A stretch of 64,000 nucleotides of DNA. Origin: Effrenium voratum (lineage: Eukaryota; Sar; Dinophyceae; Suessiales; Symbiodiniaceae). Of this stretch, positions 33,575-44,480 are shown in pieces (within the stretch, counting starts at the first letter, position 1; the number at the start of each line of letters is the position of its first letter). Under the pieces are notes generated by a model, which saw nothing but the letters and a program-made list of their open reading frames with translations, searched no databases and was not told the DNA's origin. The DNA is taken from positions 760,515 to 824,514 of the forward strand of contig CAUJNA010001757.1 in assembly GCA_963377175.1 (NCBI GenBank). The letters run 5' to 3'. The position numbers and the translations under genes were made by a program.

Positions 33575-33715
33575 CCCTAACCTTAACCTAACCGTAAGCT
33601 CTGACCCTAACCTCTAACCCCAACTTCCTACCCTAACCTCTAACCCTCTAAACCCTACCCCTAACCCTAATCTGTGCTAACCCTAACCTGTAACCCTATC
33701 CTAACCCTAATCATC
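33575..33715. repeat. Degenerate telomere-like CCCTAA tract
   Basis: About 140 bp built from AACCCTAACC, CTAACCC, CTCTAACCC and TAACCCTAATC, running C-rich on the plus strand. The plant-type telomere repeat TTTAGGG is the known dinoflagellate form. Here the spacers vary (CCCTAA plus 0-8 bases), so this is an interstitial or subtelomeric relic. Confidence 0.75.
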
Positions 33716-34226
33716 AATCCAAAGTGGGGGTCTTCTATTAGGCGGTCTAGGGTCAAACGCAGGTTTGCAAATTTTGTTTGCCAGGTTTTTGCCAGATTTT
33801 GCACAAGTTGCCAGATTTTGCACAAGTGGCACCGACATGCAATCAACATGCAAACGACATGCATGGTTCGCCGTGAGTCATGAATCAAGTTGATCAACTA
33901 TTTGCCAAAACTTGGCACCAACATGCAAACAACAAACGGCATGCGTGTTATGTATGCACTGATGGATGTGTATGGAATGTATGTATGATATGTGTGTGAA
34001 TTGTAATGTCATGTAATGCAATGTAATGTCAGTGGGGATGCTTCATCGCTCGTTAGCTACTAACTGAGATAATCAGGAGCGCGCTGCTTTGCGCTGCGCC
34101 TGTCGACCGCCAGGGATTTCCTGGCCATCTCGCGTTGGGCGAACAGGCCATCGCCGGTGCACAGACTCTCACAGGGTCTCAGAGCTCAGCACAAGATTGA
34201 AGACTTCGCCAAGTCTTCGGCAACGC

Positions 34227-34266
34227 TCTCTCTCTCTCTCTTTCTCTCTGTCTCTCTCTCTCTCTG
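34227..34266. repeat. (CT)n microsatellite
   Basis: CTCTCTCTCTCTCTTTCTCTCTGTCTCTC-type tract of about 40 bp, interrupted by single T and G changes. Confidence 0.9.
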
Positions 34267-34342
34267 AAGAGACAAAGTCCACATTGTCGTCACTCTGTCA
34301 GGGCCCACTCAAAAAGAGGAAACTTGAAAGTGTAAACCTGCC

Positions 34343-34830
34343 ATGGCCCGAGTCTTGTCTTCTGGTCTGAGATGCCGCCTTGAGTGCAAACTGCGCAAGA
34401 ACCAAATCCACAGCAACACCATGCCACCTTCTCGCATCTGCGCAAACGAAGGAAAATCCTCTTTCCCATGTAGGGAAGGGCTATTGATGCCATGGCTGGC
34501 TGCAGCCATGGCATCCTCGACTTGCTGCAACGGTGCACCCTGTTGGCGGGCATGTCTGAGGATGTGCAACAGTTCTGCCAGGCTTGGACCGGAGCTTGAG
34601 GATGCGCGCCAGGAGTTGCGTGTGCAAGAGGAAGAAGCATATTGCCTTGCTGCCGCAAATAAGGCTCTAGTCTAGACATGGATGCCTCTCTGCGTGGACT
34701 GCTCGGCGCTGTCTTGGAGATTGAAGCGCTGGCGTTGGACCTGAAGAATCTTAGAGCCTCCCCACTATCTACAGCCGGCAACTGCATTGAAGGTGTTCTT
34801 GAAGTCTTGGTTGAGTTCCCTCCTGGGTAG
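34343..34830 (+). other. Weakly protein-like plus-strand stretch
   Basis: A 110-residue frame ends with a charged helix (ARLGPELEDARQELRVQEEE) at 34675. Three bases later an ATG at 34678 opens a 50-codon frame (MDASLRGLLGAVLEIEALAL) to a stop at 34828-34830. The two might be exons or a frameshifted remnant of one small coiled-coil protein. A minus-strand frame of 190 residues overlaps but is less protein-like. No family is recognised. Confidence 0.25.
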
Positions 34831-35653
34831 ACGGGCCTCCCTGTTCGCCGGCAGTCGACCAAACTGCCACATCATATCTTCAATGGACAATGCACAGACG
34901 GCGCCATGCCTACTTGCCGCCACGCCTGTCAACTCTAATACAGGGAAGCTCACTTCCCCCGTCCTGGATGTCCGATCGCGTGGCGCGTTGACGCCGGCTG
35001 GTACACCTTGCATACGTCTTTCAGCCCCCAGATGCCAGCAACTGCTGCATTCCCAGTTGACTCACAAATGCTTACTTTACTAAAGCTGCAACCTCTTGCA
35101 GGTAGCAGTTGCTGCTGCCACGCTGGAACGACTGCGCGCAGTCAGTCAGCACAAACAATGGGCAATGGCCTGAGCCTGTCGATGCAACACGCAAGCCAGC
35201 AGCACAAGGTCCACAGCTGGCTGCTCGCTGCGTTCGGTTCAGCTGGATGAGTTTGTTATAAGAGACCTCCTTGCAAAGTCAAAGATCGAATATCATCTCC
35301 CAGGCGACGCACCGACCTCGAACTCATCCAGGCGACCTGCCAGCTGGCGTAGCCTGTGCCACACAGTGACAAGGAAGATGATACTCAATCTCAGGCGACG
35401 GATCAATTGGGTCAGTCATGATACTAAGTTAGAGTAGTGTTACAGCTTGAGCCAATCGCACATGACATGAGTCGAGTGTTTCTGTTATTGCGGCGAATTG
35501 TCTCGCTGACATAGTTAGCATAGCTTGCGCCATGGTGACTGTACTAATTTTGTCGGAGACATGCAAGCAGACATCAATGGATGTGTTCTCTGTTTTTTTT
35601 GGTTGAGCAATCATTAACAAAAGTATGTGCATGTGAACATGGTTTGTCACAGA

Positions 35654-36460
35654 CATGAACACATTATGCGCATTCTGCCTTGAGTCATGGCTCGATTTAC
35701 ATCTGTTTGCAAACTGACTCATGCCCACTCGCCAAAGGGCTGAGTCAGTGAGGCCCATATAAGCACAGCTCCAATGTTCAGCATGAAAGTCATCCTTAGA
35801 GCTTGCCCCATTCGACGGTTGTTAAACTGATTACAATTAATATAGCTCAAATTTGTCCAGCCAAACTTACCAATTTAGACATCACTGCCATTGCATCAGC
35901 TGTCATGTGATGCTGTCACTTTGTGACATTGTATGACGCCATGTGTGAAGTGAAGCAGCTTGTGTGTGTGCGTGTGTGTGCGCATTGTGTGGCCGCTGCG
36001 CTGCCAGGCCCACCTGTCCCTTGCTGTCGAAAGAAACTGGGACGCCATGCGCACTTCGGACATGAACACATTATGCGCATTCTGCCTTGAGTCATGGCTC
36101 GATTTACATCTGTTTGCAAACTGACTCATGCCCACTTGCCAAAGGGCTGAGTCAGTGAGGCCCATATAAGCACAGCTCCAATGTTCAGCATGAAAGTCAT
36201 CCTTAGAGCTTGCCCCATTCGACGGTTGTTAAACTGATTACAACTGATATAGCTCAAGTTTGTCCAGCCAAACTTACCAATTTAGACATCACTGCCATTG
36301 CATCAGCGGTCATGTGATGCTGTCACTTTGTGACATTGTATGACGCCATGTGTGCAAGTGAAGCAGCTTGTGTGTGTGCGCATTGTGTGGCCGCTGCGCT
36401 GCCAGGCCCACCTGTCCCTTGCTGTCGAAAGAAACTGGGACGCCATGCGCACTTCGGACA
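35654..36460 (+). repeat. Tandem direct duplication of about 400 bp
   Basis: 35654-36060 and 36061-36460 are two nearly identical head-to-tail copies beginning CATGAACACATTATGCGC and ending GCGCACTTCGGACAT. Differences are a few substitutions and about 9 bp in an internal GTGTGTGCG tract. The level of identity points to a recent event. No gene lies inside. Confidence 0.9.
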
Positions 36461-37445
36461 TCAGCCAGCCAGGGCTGCTGCAGCTGGTCTTTCTCGCAAC
36501 CGGCTTGAAGCCGCATGTGTAGATGTCCGCATTGAGGGTATCAACCTACAAACAGTTGAGAAGGAAAATGAGGCAGAACTTCAAGAAGACCAAGAACCTG
36601 GGAAGGGAGCAAGTGGGCGGAAATCGAGGCCCAGCTTGGGAAAGGCAACCTCCTGAAACCGCCTTGGAGTTTGGATGGGGTCCAATCTGGATGTCACAGA
36701 ACGTCACGGCCAAGGCGAAGGGCAGGGCTATGTGGTGCCACCTGCGAAGGCTACAGGTATTGTGGCCTCTGCTGCACCAGGCGATTGGACAGGCGTGGCG
36801 CCGCCACCCGCTATGCCAGCAGCAAGCGTGCTCTGCGTGGCGCAGGCATTTCCACAAGCAAGCAGGACAGGTGTGGTGCCGCCAGTGACACAAGGACAAG
36901 CCAGGGCGGTTCCCCTTCCCCCTCTGCCTGCGCCTGCTGCTGCGGCTGATGCTGCTGCAGCAGCAGGAACGGGTACGCAGAGCAACCTGCCAGCCGAGCC
37001 AAAGGCCATGGCTGAGCAGCCGTCACCAGGCCCAGGATCAGAAGAAGAATGATGATGCTGATGACAGCGAGCAGGAGATGGAGGAGCAGGAGGCGCCAGT
37101 GTGCGTGTTCTGCCTGTCCGGCATGAACGTGCACGAGGAGGCTCCTTGTCAAAATTGAGTTGTGAGATTTGCATGACAAGCAATGCATTTTTGGAAAAGC
37201 AACGCGCTGTGAGTGAGTGTCTCAGTGATGTTGCCCAGGAGACTGAAGCCCTGCTTTGTGGACACACTTTCCACTCTGAATGCGTTTTGCGGCAGACGGC
37301 GGCCAACCATGTGCTTATCGATGCCACACGTATCAGAATGAGCAGCCGCTTGCGGAAGCAGCAGAAGGCTGGGAGTTCCTGGCTTGAGGCTTCATGGAGT
37401 CACAGGCAGGCGTGGTGCCATTCAATGAATGGACATTCAATATAA
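36461..37445 (+). pseudogene. RING-H2-like zinc finger remnant
   Basis: A Pro/Ala/Gln-rich frame (36675-37052) leads into an acidic stretch and APVCVFCLSGMNVHEEAPC in another frame, ending at 37158. A third frame (37101-37445) has LSCEICMTSNAF and then EALLCGHTFHSECVLRQTA. CxxC followed by C-x-H-x2-H-x2-C matches the first six ligands of a RING-H2 finger; the last CxxC pair is not seen. Such proteins are usually E3 ubiquitin ligases. The split across frames suggests either a small intron around 37150-37240 or decay. It follows directly on the 400-bp duplication. Confidence 0.4.
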
Positions 37446-37879
37446 CTGCACAGTGTGCTGAGTGAGGGCTGTCACATGCAATTCACACTGATGCGAAGCT
37501 TTGAAAAGAGAGATGTGTCTTGGCTTGGGGGCTGACTGGCTTCATTAATGCAGCATTTGCCTTCGACAAATAATGCTAAATTCAGAATCGGTGGAGCGTT
37601 AATGTTCACCTCAAGCCCCATATCATGTCAGTCATGTGTGCACCTTTTTTGCAGTGTGTGTTTCTCATTTGCCATTGTTTAGATTAGATTGTATTTGAAA
37701 TTCGTATGGGTAGTAATATTCCTAGCAATCTTGCATTTTTGCATTTTTTGCACTTTGAATACAGAATTAGAATTGTTGGGGATTGAATGTTCACCCCACC
37801 CTATCTCAATTCTGCATGTTTGGCATTTTTGCATTTTCATTCTTTTTGCAAACAATGTGTAAACATGATGAACATGTGT

Positions 37880-38310
37880 GCCTGGGGATGTGTGCCTGAC
37901 ATGGAGTTCAACAGCAAACTTCTGCGCACGAACTTGATGTGTTTGCGTTGCCAGTGCTAAAAGTACCTGTGCTCTCCACACAAGCTGTGCTTTTTGAGTG
38001 CTGTTCAACTTCAAATTTCTGCCCATGGACATGTTATTTTTGCATACCCAGCACTAAAACTCACCGTACTCTATACACAAGCTGTGCTTTTTGAGTGCTG
38101 TTAAACTTGAAATTTCTGCACATGAACATTATATTTTTTTGCATTCCCAGCAGTAACAGTCTCTGTACTTTAGACACAAGCTGTGCTTTTCGAGCGCTCT
38201 TCAACTTCGAGTTTCTGGACATGAACATGATATGTTTGCAGTCCCAGCGCTAAAAGTCCCTGTGCTCTATACACCAGTTCTTCTTTTCGAGCGCAGATTC
38301 TTGCATCCAG
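37880..38310 (+). repeat. 98-bp tandem repeat, about four copies
   Basis: ACACAAGCTGTGCTTTT recurs at 37978, 38075 and 38174, with a diverged copy at 38271 (periods 97, 99 and 97). Units share TTCAACTT, AATTTCTG, CATGAACAT and CCCAGC. The block ends about 90 bp before the left inverted repeat of the transposon at 38403. Confidence 0.85.
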
Positions 38311-38419
38311 CACATTGTGTGAACAGTTGCAACTCAGTGAGCTATGCCAGCGGGGTGTCAGGGGAAGTGCTTGGGCAGTGGATGCAGGAACTTGATGCCA
38401 ATGTTTAATTACAGAAGGG

Positions 38420-38442
38420 CCCCTCATGGGGGGTGGGTTTTT
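38420..38442 (+). repeat. Left terminal inverted repeat core
   Basis: 23 bp, starting CCCCTCATGGGG and ending TGGGTTTTT. The partner is the reverse complement of 42220-42242, with one mismatch. The outer part from 38403 (TTTAATTACAG) matches more loosely. Confidence 0.8.
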
Positions 38443-38511
38443 GAAACACAGGGATTTAGCAGTTTTGGGGGTATGTTTCTTTGATGCTTCAAGAAAATCC
38501 AAAAAAACGTT

Positions 38512-38608
38512 GAGTTTTCCAAAAAACAAAACAAAATTTCAGACCCTAACTCAGCCAGTATGGATACATAGGGTCTGAAATTTGTTTTTTGGTTTTTTTG
38601 GAAAACTC
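38512..38608. repeat. Subterminal inverted repeat (fold-back)
   Basis: The left arm 38512-38547 begins GAGTTTTCCAAAAAACA and ends TTTCAGACCCT. The right arm 38570-38608 begins AGGGTCTGAAATTTG and ends GGAAAACTC. The loop is about 22 nt. The arms pair almost fully except for length variation in the A/T runs. It lies about 110 bp upstream of the first ATG of the ATPase region. Confidence 0.85.
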
Positions 38609-38720
38609 GAGGTTTTTTTTACACTTTTGTTTCTCAACTACGCACCAGGCCTGTCAAAAGCAATCTGAAGCTCAAACCAGTATCTCTGTGTCCTTCTCTT
38701 CGTCCACTTGCCTCATCACT

Positions 38721-40851
38721 ATGATGCACGGTGAGGACATCACTCTCGCCATCGCTATCGAGGCAACAGACCACCTCATCCTGCGGGATTTGCCCAACCA
38801 TGTCCCCGTGGGTCCAGTGCCGGTCAGTGGCGTCACTCCGGTATCGTTGCCATTGAAGGAGCTGAACCCAGCCTCCACCTCTGTCAAGCACTTCTTTGAC
38901 ATCGTTTGGGATGTTGACAGCCATGCCATCAATGTGGACAATTTAAAGGCCGTCTTGCGTGACAAAGCGTGGGACGAGCTTCCGGAGCCATTGACATTGA
39001 AGGAGTGGCCTACATTCCGGTACATCTCGCAGTTCTTCCTTGTCCCACAGGTCGATGGCAAGATCCGCGTCGTCAAGCACTTCTACGTGCTCGACGACAA
39101 GATCAAAGGCAACTGTGTGGCCAAACTTGTTCGAGGGCAAGGGCATGAAGTAGCGTGGGGGGCCAACAACGAGGTGAAGACCCGCAAGGCATTGCAGCGG
39201 ATGCTCGAGCACCTGGCTGGTATGCAGTTCAGGCATTTTGCCCTCAGCGCAGAGAAGAGACCAGTTGCTACGCGGGCGTCTGCCAACGAAGAGGAGCAAG
39301 ATGCTGGGTGGGACTACATCATCTCTCATGGTGAGCGAGACCGTGCTAACTTGCAGCAGCTCCGGTGGATCCATCGAAATATTCATCGCGAAGGGTCTCC
39401 TATCAACGGCTGGAGCGAGAAGGTGGTGCAGAGGGCCCTGGACAGTCTCGCCAACGATGGCTGCCTGGCAACTTTGAGCACGAGGTATGACATCACGATC
39501 GATGCGGTGGAGCCCCTTGTGCTTGAAGTCATCGAGACGATCGTCCCGTACTTGCGAGATCACGCTCTGTGGCTGCTGGGCGAACCCGGGAAGGGCAAGA
39601 CACCCCTGGGACGCATCATTGCCATGATGTTTTCCCGTTACGACGGCGGTGCCGGCACCTTCCGCTCAGCGACTTTGACTTTTTCCGCGGGGTCCACTTC
39701 GACAAAAGCATCCCGGCGCTCTACGACGATGGCGAGATTGGCAATGAGCCAATCAAGAAGAAGAAAGCCTTTTCTGATGTGGGGGACACTGAGACCATCC
39801 TTAAGGAGCGCTGGACTGCAGCCAAGTTCGTCATGCACCAGCTCAGGGTGATCCTGGACAACCAGTATGACCCCAGCGCGGAGCCGGAGGACACGTTGGT
39901 GGACAACATCCCGCGCGCCACTTTCATGAAGATGGTGAGGCCTGCAATCTGGTTCATCGCAGAGGCGGACGCCATGGCCATCTTGAAGCGTGCGGTCTTC
40001 ATCGTCTTCTCTAAGTCTCACATCTACTACCGCACCCCATCTGCCCAGCCTGTGCCGTGAAGCGCATGACTTGGCTCCAGAAAGACATCCTGACGGACGC
40101 TTGCAAGCCCACCTTTTCAAACTTCAAGAGGGACGGCCCCATCCCCCTTGACATGGATGACAGGGCGCTGTGGGAGAGTGAGTGGCTGAAAGAGGCCTTC
40201 CGCAAGTTCGACTTGGTGGAGATGCCAGCTGCTCGACCTGCCCATGCCCGCCCTGAGCAGTCCGAGACACCTATGTTGGATGCGCTTTTGCGAGCTGATG
40301 GAGCTTTGCCTGCGCCTGCGCTTTCAGCTGCACCAGCTCCGTCTTCTCCGGTGCGCGTCAAGCAGGAGTTTCCACCAGGGATGTTCCGTTGCCAGCTCAG
40401 GGGACTGCGGGAGCTTGCCATTGAGATTTCTGATCCCACACCCCCTCGCAGGCCTCAGCCGAATGAAGACGAGGCCGAGCAGACGCAGGACCCGGCCTTC
40501 ATGCCAGAAGTTGGCGAAGCCCCCGACGATGATGTGTATGGTGGAACCACGGACTGCGTCTTCAAAGATGTCTGCTTGGTTGTCTCTTTGCGCGATCTGG
40601 GGGTCCCGGTTCCATGCGAGTGCGATGGCCCTCTGCCCGTGTCCTTTGGGAACGACCTCTTGAAGCCTTTCGGGATCAACATGCATGAGTGCGCTTCTTC
40701 TTCAAGATTGCTCGATGGCAAGTACGTCGCGCATGACGGGATCGAGAAGCACTTCTTTGCGCTCATCCTGCGTGAGGGCTATGTCAAAGTTCTTGATGGA
40801 GATGTTAGCTCTACAAAGCAGTTGAGCTACTTGGCTATGCTCCAAAGCTAG
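38721..40851 (+). pseudogene. P-loop (AAA+/SF3-like) ATPase region of the transposon
   Basis: I start at the ATG of 38721 (MMHGEDITLAIAIEATDH). An N-terminal domain of about 270 residues has no recognised fold. The ATPase follows: HALWLLGEPGKGKTPLGRII is a clear Walker A (GEPGKGKTP, about 39590). After a frame change near 39670, DFDFFRGVHFDKSIPALYDD and GEI give a Walker B-like segment. RAVFIVFSKSHIYYR could be a sensor strand. Another shift near 40050 leads to a Pro-rich linker and a conserved-looking C-terminal part (DVCLVVSLRDLGVPVPCECD) that ends at 40851. It could be a transposition helper ATPase or a replicative helicase. Family level is uncertain beyond P-loop NTPase. Confidence 0.6.
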
Positions 40852-40852
40852 C

Positions 40853-42029
40853 GCTACAGGTTCTATCGACTGCAAGCCAGCAGCGGGCGGCATCCAGCAC
40901 AACGTAGTGGGTGGTGCTTTGTCTGGGCCTGTAGAGACCACTGTCCGCACCATGCGTTGCAATGGCTACGATTGCCGCGCAACCTTTGGCCCCAACTTCG
41001 TCGTGGAAGGCGGGCACAAGCGGAACACCGCCACGCAGGCCACCATGTCTGACGTACTCTTCATCAACAACAAGAAGGGCTTCAGCATCAAGTACCTGGA
41101 GTACCATGCGGCGCTTGAGTTCAGAGCTTTCGTGTCCTCTAGGGCTTTTGAGGATGCGTACAACAGTGTCTTTGTGGCTAATGCTGACCATGAGTTCGAT
41201 GAGGAGTACAAGTTTCATGAGATGCATGGCAACGCGTTGATGTACTGGCTGGCTTTGCGCGAGCTGGAGCCCCTGGGCTTGCACCATCAGATCTTCATTG
41301 CTTTGCTCAGAGACAGTGGCAGCCTACGACAGCCACTTGCACTCACAGGTCTTCCCGCCGCGCAAAGCTGGTGGTGTCACGGAGCTGGTGGGGGACGGCC
41401 ACTCAAAGGCGCGCCTCAAGTGTGGATCCTCAAGTGCCCATGCTGGAAGGCCCCGCAAAGATGGGAAATGCAAGCCGTTCGGACATGGGTGGTTCATGTT
41501 GGTGAACCCGCGGGACTTGCGCATCGTGAGTGTGGAGAGCATGGTGAAGCCTGAGAACAACCTTGTGGTCGAGCGCTCCTTGGTCAAGGCCTTGCCCCAC
41601 TACCCCAAGGTGAATGGCTTCATTTTGGACCGGGCGTGCAGCTTTACTCCTTCCCCGTCTTCTACATCCATCTGCAAGCAAGTCAAGTATTGGTCGGTCG
41701 ACAAATTTCACGCGCAGGGGCACAAGAAGACATGCAAATGCAACCCACTCTTCATGAAGCGCCTCGCAACACGATCCCGGAACACCAACACGTCTGCTGG
41801 CGAGCAGGTGTTTGCTTGGTTCCGGAACAACGCCCGGATTCTCAACGAGGCTCGCCCCCTTCGGCATCACTTCAAGGTCTTGCTCTACTCCGAGATGCAC
41901 AACGAGGCCGTCGATCGCAAGAAGGCTACCTACTTGAACAAGTATGGTAAGAAGGAGAAGCGGACCACCAAGGCATACGGTTGCACCAAGAAGCCCGCCA
42001 TGAAGAAGCCTGCCACCTACAAGAAGTGA
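40853..42029 (+). pseudogene. KDZ-like DDE transposase region
   Basis: Reading continues from 40853 (KPAAGGIQHNVVGGALSGPV) through MRCNGYDCRATFGPNFVV and DVLFINNKKGFSIKYLEYHA, which resemble the region ahead of the catalytic core in KDZ-type transposases. After a frame change near 41290, acidic candidates are FILDRACSF, SVDKFHAQGHKKTCKCNP and NTSAGEQVFAWFRNNARILN, with LRHHFKVLLYSEMHNE following. This D...D-x-FH-x2-H...C...E pattern is typical of a eukaryotic RNase H-fold transposase group. The C-terminus is Lys-rich (KKPAMKKPATYKK). It is directly downstream of the ATPase on the same strand. Confidence 0.6.
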
Positions 42030-42219
42030 ATGGCATTCACTTCAATACTGTATGGTAGTGTATGCTTGCAATAGACAAGCAGTTTTGGGCACTACATACA
42101 AGGTCCATAGCGGTCCATAGCAATAAAAGCGCATTGCCTGCATACGTCTGAAGCTCAGTCTGCCCAAATGCGAACAATTCTCACATTTGAGGCTGAAATT
42201 GGTAAATTTCATGCTTTTA

Positions 42220-42242
42220 AAAAACCCACCCCCCATGATGGG
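42220..42242 (-). repeat. Right terminal inverted repeat core
   Basis: AAAAACCCACCCCCCATGATGGG is written here only by position and key words: A-run, CCCACCCCCC, ATGATGGG. Its reverse complement pairs with 38420-38442, 22 of 23. TTAATTA outside it (42252-42258) is the counterpart of the left TTAATTA. Confidence 0.8.
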
Positions 42243-42262
42243 ACGCTCTCCTTAATTAGCTG

Positions 42263-43533
42263 CTTCATTGCGCATAGTAGCTGCCCTTCTTGAAGCCCAG
42301 TGGCTGTTGGCCTTTGCGCTTTCTGCAGGTGCTGCGCAATGATGTTTATGCGGCTTGAGCTTGCACCGGTGTTAAAATCAATGGCTCTCTTGAGAGGATG
42401 AGTTCTTGTTAGTTAGTTGGTTGTTCATATGCCTGTAATGATTTACGATGATACATGATGAGTTAGTTGGTCATGGTGTGTACTAGTGGGTAATCTGTTG
42501 TGTTTGTTAGACGGCCCATATCATGTGCATTGTGATGTTGAGAGCAGACATGCTTTGTGACTTGAAGTCAACGCACCGCAGCTTGCTGAGGGCTGAAGTG
42601 TGTGAGGTCGCAACCGGATTTGGAAGCTGTGACTTGGCTAGTCATGGTGGTCCCAAGAATGGGAAGGACCCAAGCATCCGGACATGGAGCCCGAGTCAGA
42701 GACAACATGTTCGACAAGCGCCAGTCAGGCATGGCGCCGAATTCAAGCACTGCAGTGGTGCAGGCCAATGAATCGAGACGGCAAATCATGAAGCAGTTTT
42801 ACAAGGTGTCCTTTAGGATTTGCCCAGAGACATTCGATCCAAGCTGGGGTCTGCCAGTGGATGACAATGGCGCATTCGATTGGGGCAGCGCTGCGCGCTA
42901 AGAAGAAGCTGCAGAAAATAATGGTCTGGCAGCTGCGGCATAATCATTGTGAGCTGAGCAGGACGACTCTGCGCACTGCCCAGGTGGACCATCATTGTAC
43001 GCTGTAGCTTGAAATCCATGATGCCATGGTTGATGAACAAGATGTGTTCTTGCGCAGGGATGAAGTTGCTCTGCGCAGTGTGGGCAGAGACCGTGAAGCT
43101 CTGCCTTCACGCCATGCCATGCCTCTGCATGACATGCGTGGCGCCATGCCTGGCTGCATCTGCCTGCGTGACATGCGTGGCGCCATGCCTGGCTGAATCA
43201 TTTGCGGCAGGGGGGTTTCTTCATCACTGGGACCCGGGCCCGAGTTACCCACTGTGAATTGCAGGTTGCAACGTAAGCAGAAGCTGGGCGCTTCCACGGC
43301 ATACCCGCTGGCAAACATGAATGAATCAAAGAACCCCACCCGTGGCCCTGACAGGGCCCGTTTGAGCCAGCTAGGGTAGTTAGGGACCGTGAACTCAGCT
43401 CAGACAATGACCCGTGATTGGCGTGCGTCAAACAAAAACACTCAATGGCCACAGTCACTCACACCCAATTACTATTTGCACAAGTCGAAGATGAGACTCT
43501 GTTACATCGCAAGGCCGAGATCAGCGCATCTAG
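42263..43533 (+). other. Region with a possible degraded coding remnant
   Basis: Between 42598 and 42900 one frame reads NESRRQIMKQFYKVSFRICP and SWGLPVDDNGAFDWG. After a stop it seems to continue in another frame (LEIHDAMVDEQDVFLRRDEV, about 43005-43070). A 39-bp unit with GACATGCGTGGCGCCATGCC is duplicated at 43130-43200. This could be an eroded plus-strand gene, but I recognise no domain. Before 42500 there is only repeated AGTTAGTTGGT-like sequence. Confidence 0.25.
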
Positions 43534-44338
43534 TCAGTTGGCAGGACAAAGGCGATGCCGTCGGCTGCTGTTCAGGTGCTCCTCAAAGTCAAGCAACGAT
43601 CGATCTTTCCAAAGTCTGAGGGACTTCCGCCTGGTCAAAAATGTTTCAACGCACTCCGGTAAGGTGAGCCCCCTGACTGCCGTGAAACAGGCACACATCC
43701 CAGCAGCACCACAATGAATGCTCATTCCAGGTGAGAGAAACAATATGTTGCAAGGAGAATGATCTTCATTATGACGGAGCAAATGGTGCGCCATGCTATC
43801 CCACGCTTTCCTGAATCTCCATTTTGCTTGAAACCGTTGGACACCATGTCTGACCAGTCCTGCGCCATCAGAATCATCGCTCGAAAATTCCATGTAGCAG
43901 ATGTCGTGGCTGCAAATGCAATCGTTCCAGTGGAGCGGCTCGTTTGTCAAACGGGGTGCTCTGGTGTCGCTGCCCGTGGCCACAACACTGAGGACCCTGT
44001 CCCAGATGAATTCGGGCTTGAAAGCCGATGCCAGCCCGCCCAGCCACACATTCAAATACTCATCGTTGAAGACACGCGAACCATCAAAAGGCCAACATGC
44101 AAGGTTCTCCTGCTCAGCTTGTGACAATTTGAACCACACGGGTCCACGAGTATGCATCCATTTCTTGCCACTTGTCGATCGCCCTGAATTCTGTTTCCAA
44201 CAGAGCGCATATACAGCCCGTCTCCCCGTGAAACCTGCACACATCAAAACGGGGCAGAAAGTCAATGTCACCCTGTGAATCAGTGGAGGAGACTACAGCT
44301 TGCTCAGGTTCGTCAGACTCGGCGCCCGAGTTGGGCAC
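43534..44338 (-). CDS. Hypothetical protein, possibly frameshifted
   Basis: The main frame (44271-43534) is 245 residues of balanced composition, with blocks such as LACWPFDGSRVFNDEYLNVW, LGGLASAFKPEFIWDRVLSV and HGVQRFQAKWRFRKAWDSM. The N-terminal part reads better in the frame 44338-44114 (RFDVCRFHGETGCICALLET and WQEMDAYSWTRVVQIV), so a shift near 44130 is likely. No membrane segment, signal peptide or known motif is visible. It may be a host gene remnant or part of an unrecognised element. Confidence 0.4.
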
Positions 44339-44364
44339 ATCAGTGGCATCATCATGCCCAGTGA

Positions 44365-44480
44365 CTGCGCAGCAATGTCATTCAGTTATAACACACTGCG
44401 CAGCAATGTTGGGTTGAACCAAGCAGCAGCAGTCACGAGTGAATGAATCAATGAAACTGACCATGAAATGTCGTCAAATG
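44365..44480 (+). repeat. Direct repeat, left copy
   Basis: About 115 bp with GCGCAGCAATGTCATT, CACACTGCGCAGCAATGTTG, AGCAGCAGTCACGAGTGAAT and GAAACTGACCATG. The partner is at 44992-45112 with about 90 percent similarity by eye. Confidence 0.8.

Larger units (their letters stand above)
38403..42262 (+). mobile_element. DNA transposon with terminal inverted repeats, ATPase and DDE transposase
   Basis: The left end carries CCCCTCATGGGGGG followed by TGGGTTTTT (38420-38442). The reverse complement of 42220-42242 matches it at 22 of 23 positions. TAATTA lies outside the core at both ends, with an imperfect 8-10 bp between. Between them, all on the plus strand, are a P-loop ATPase region and a KDZ-like transposase region. 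The element is about 3.86 kb. A second inverted repeat lies just inside the left end. I could not fix exact outer ends or a target-site duplication. Four frame changes suggest decay, assembly error, or small introns. Confidence 0.7.
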
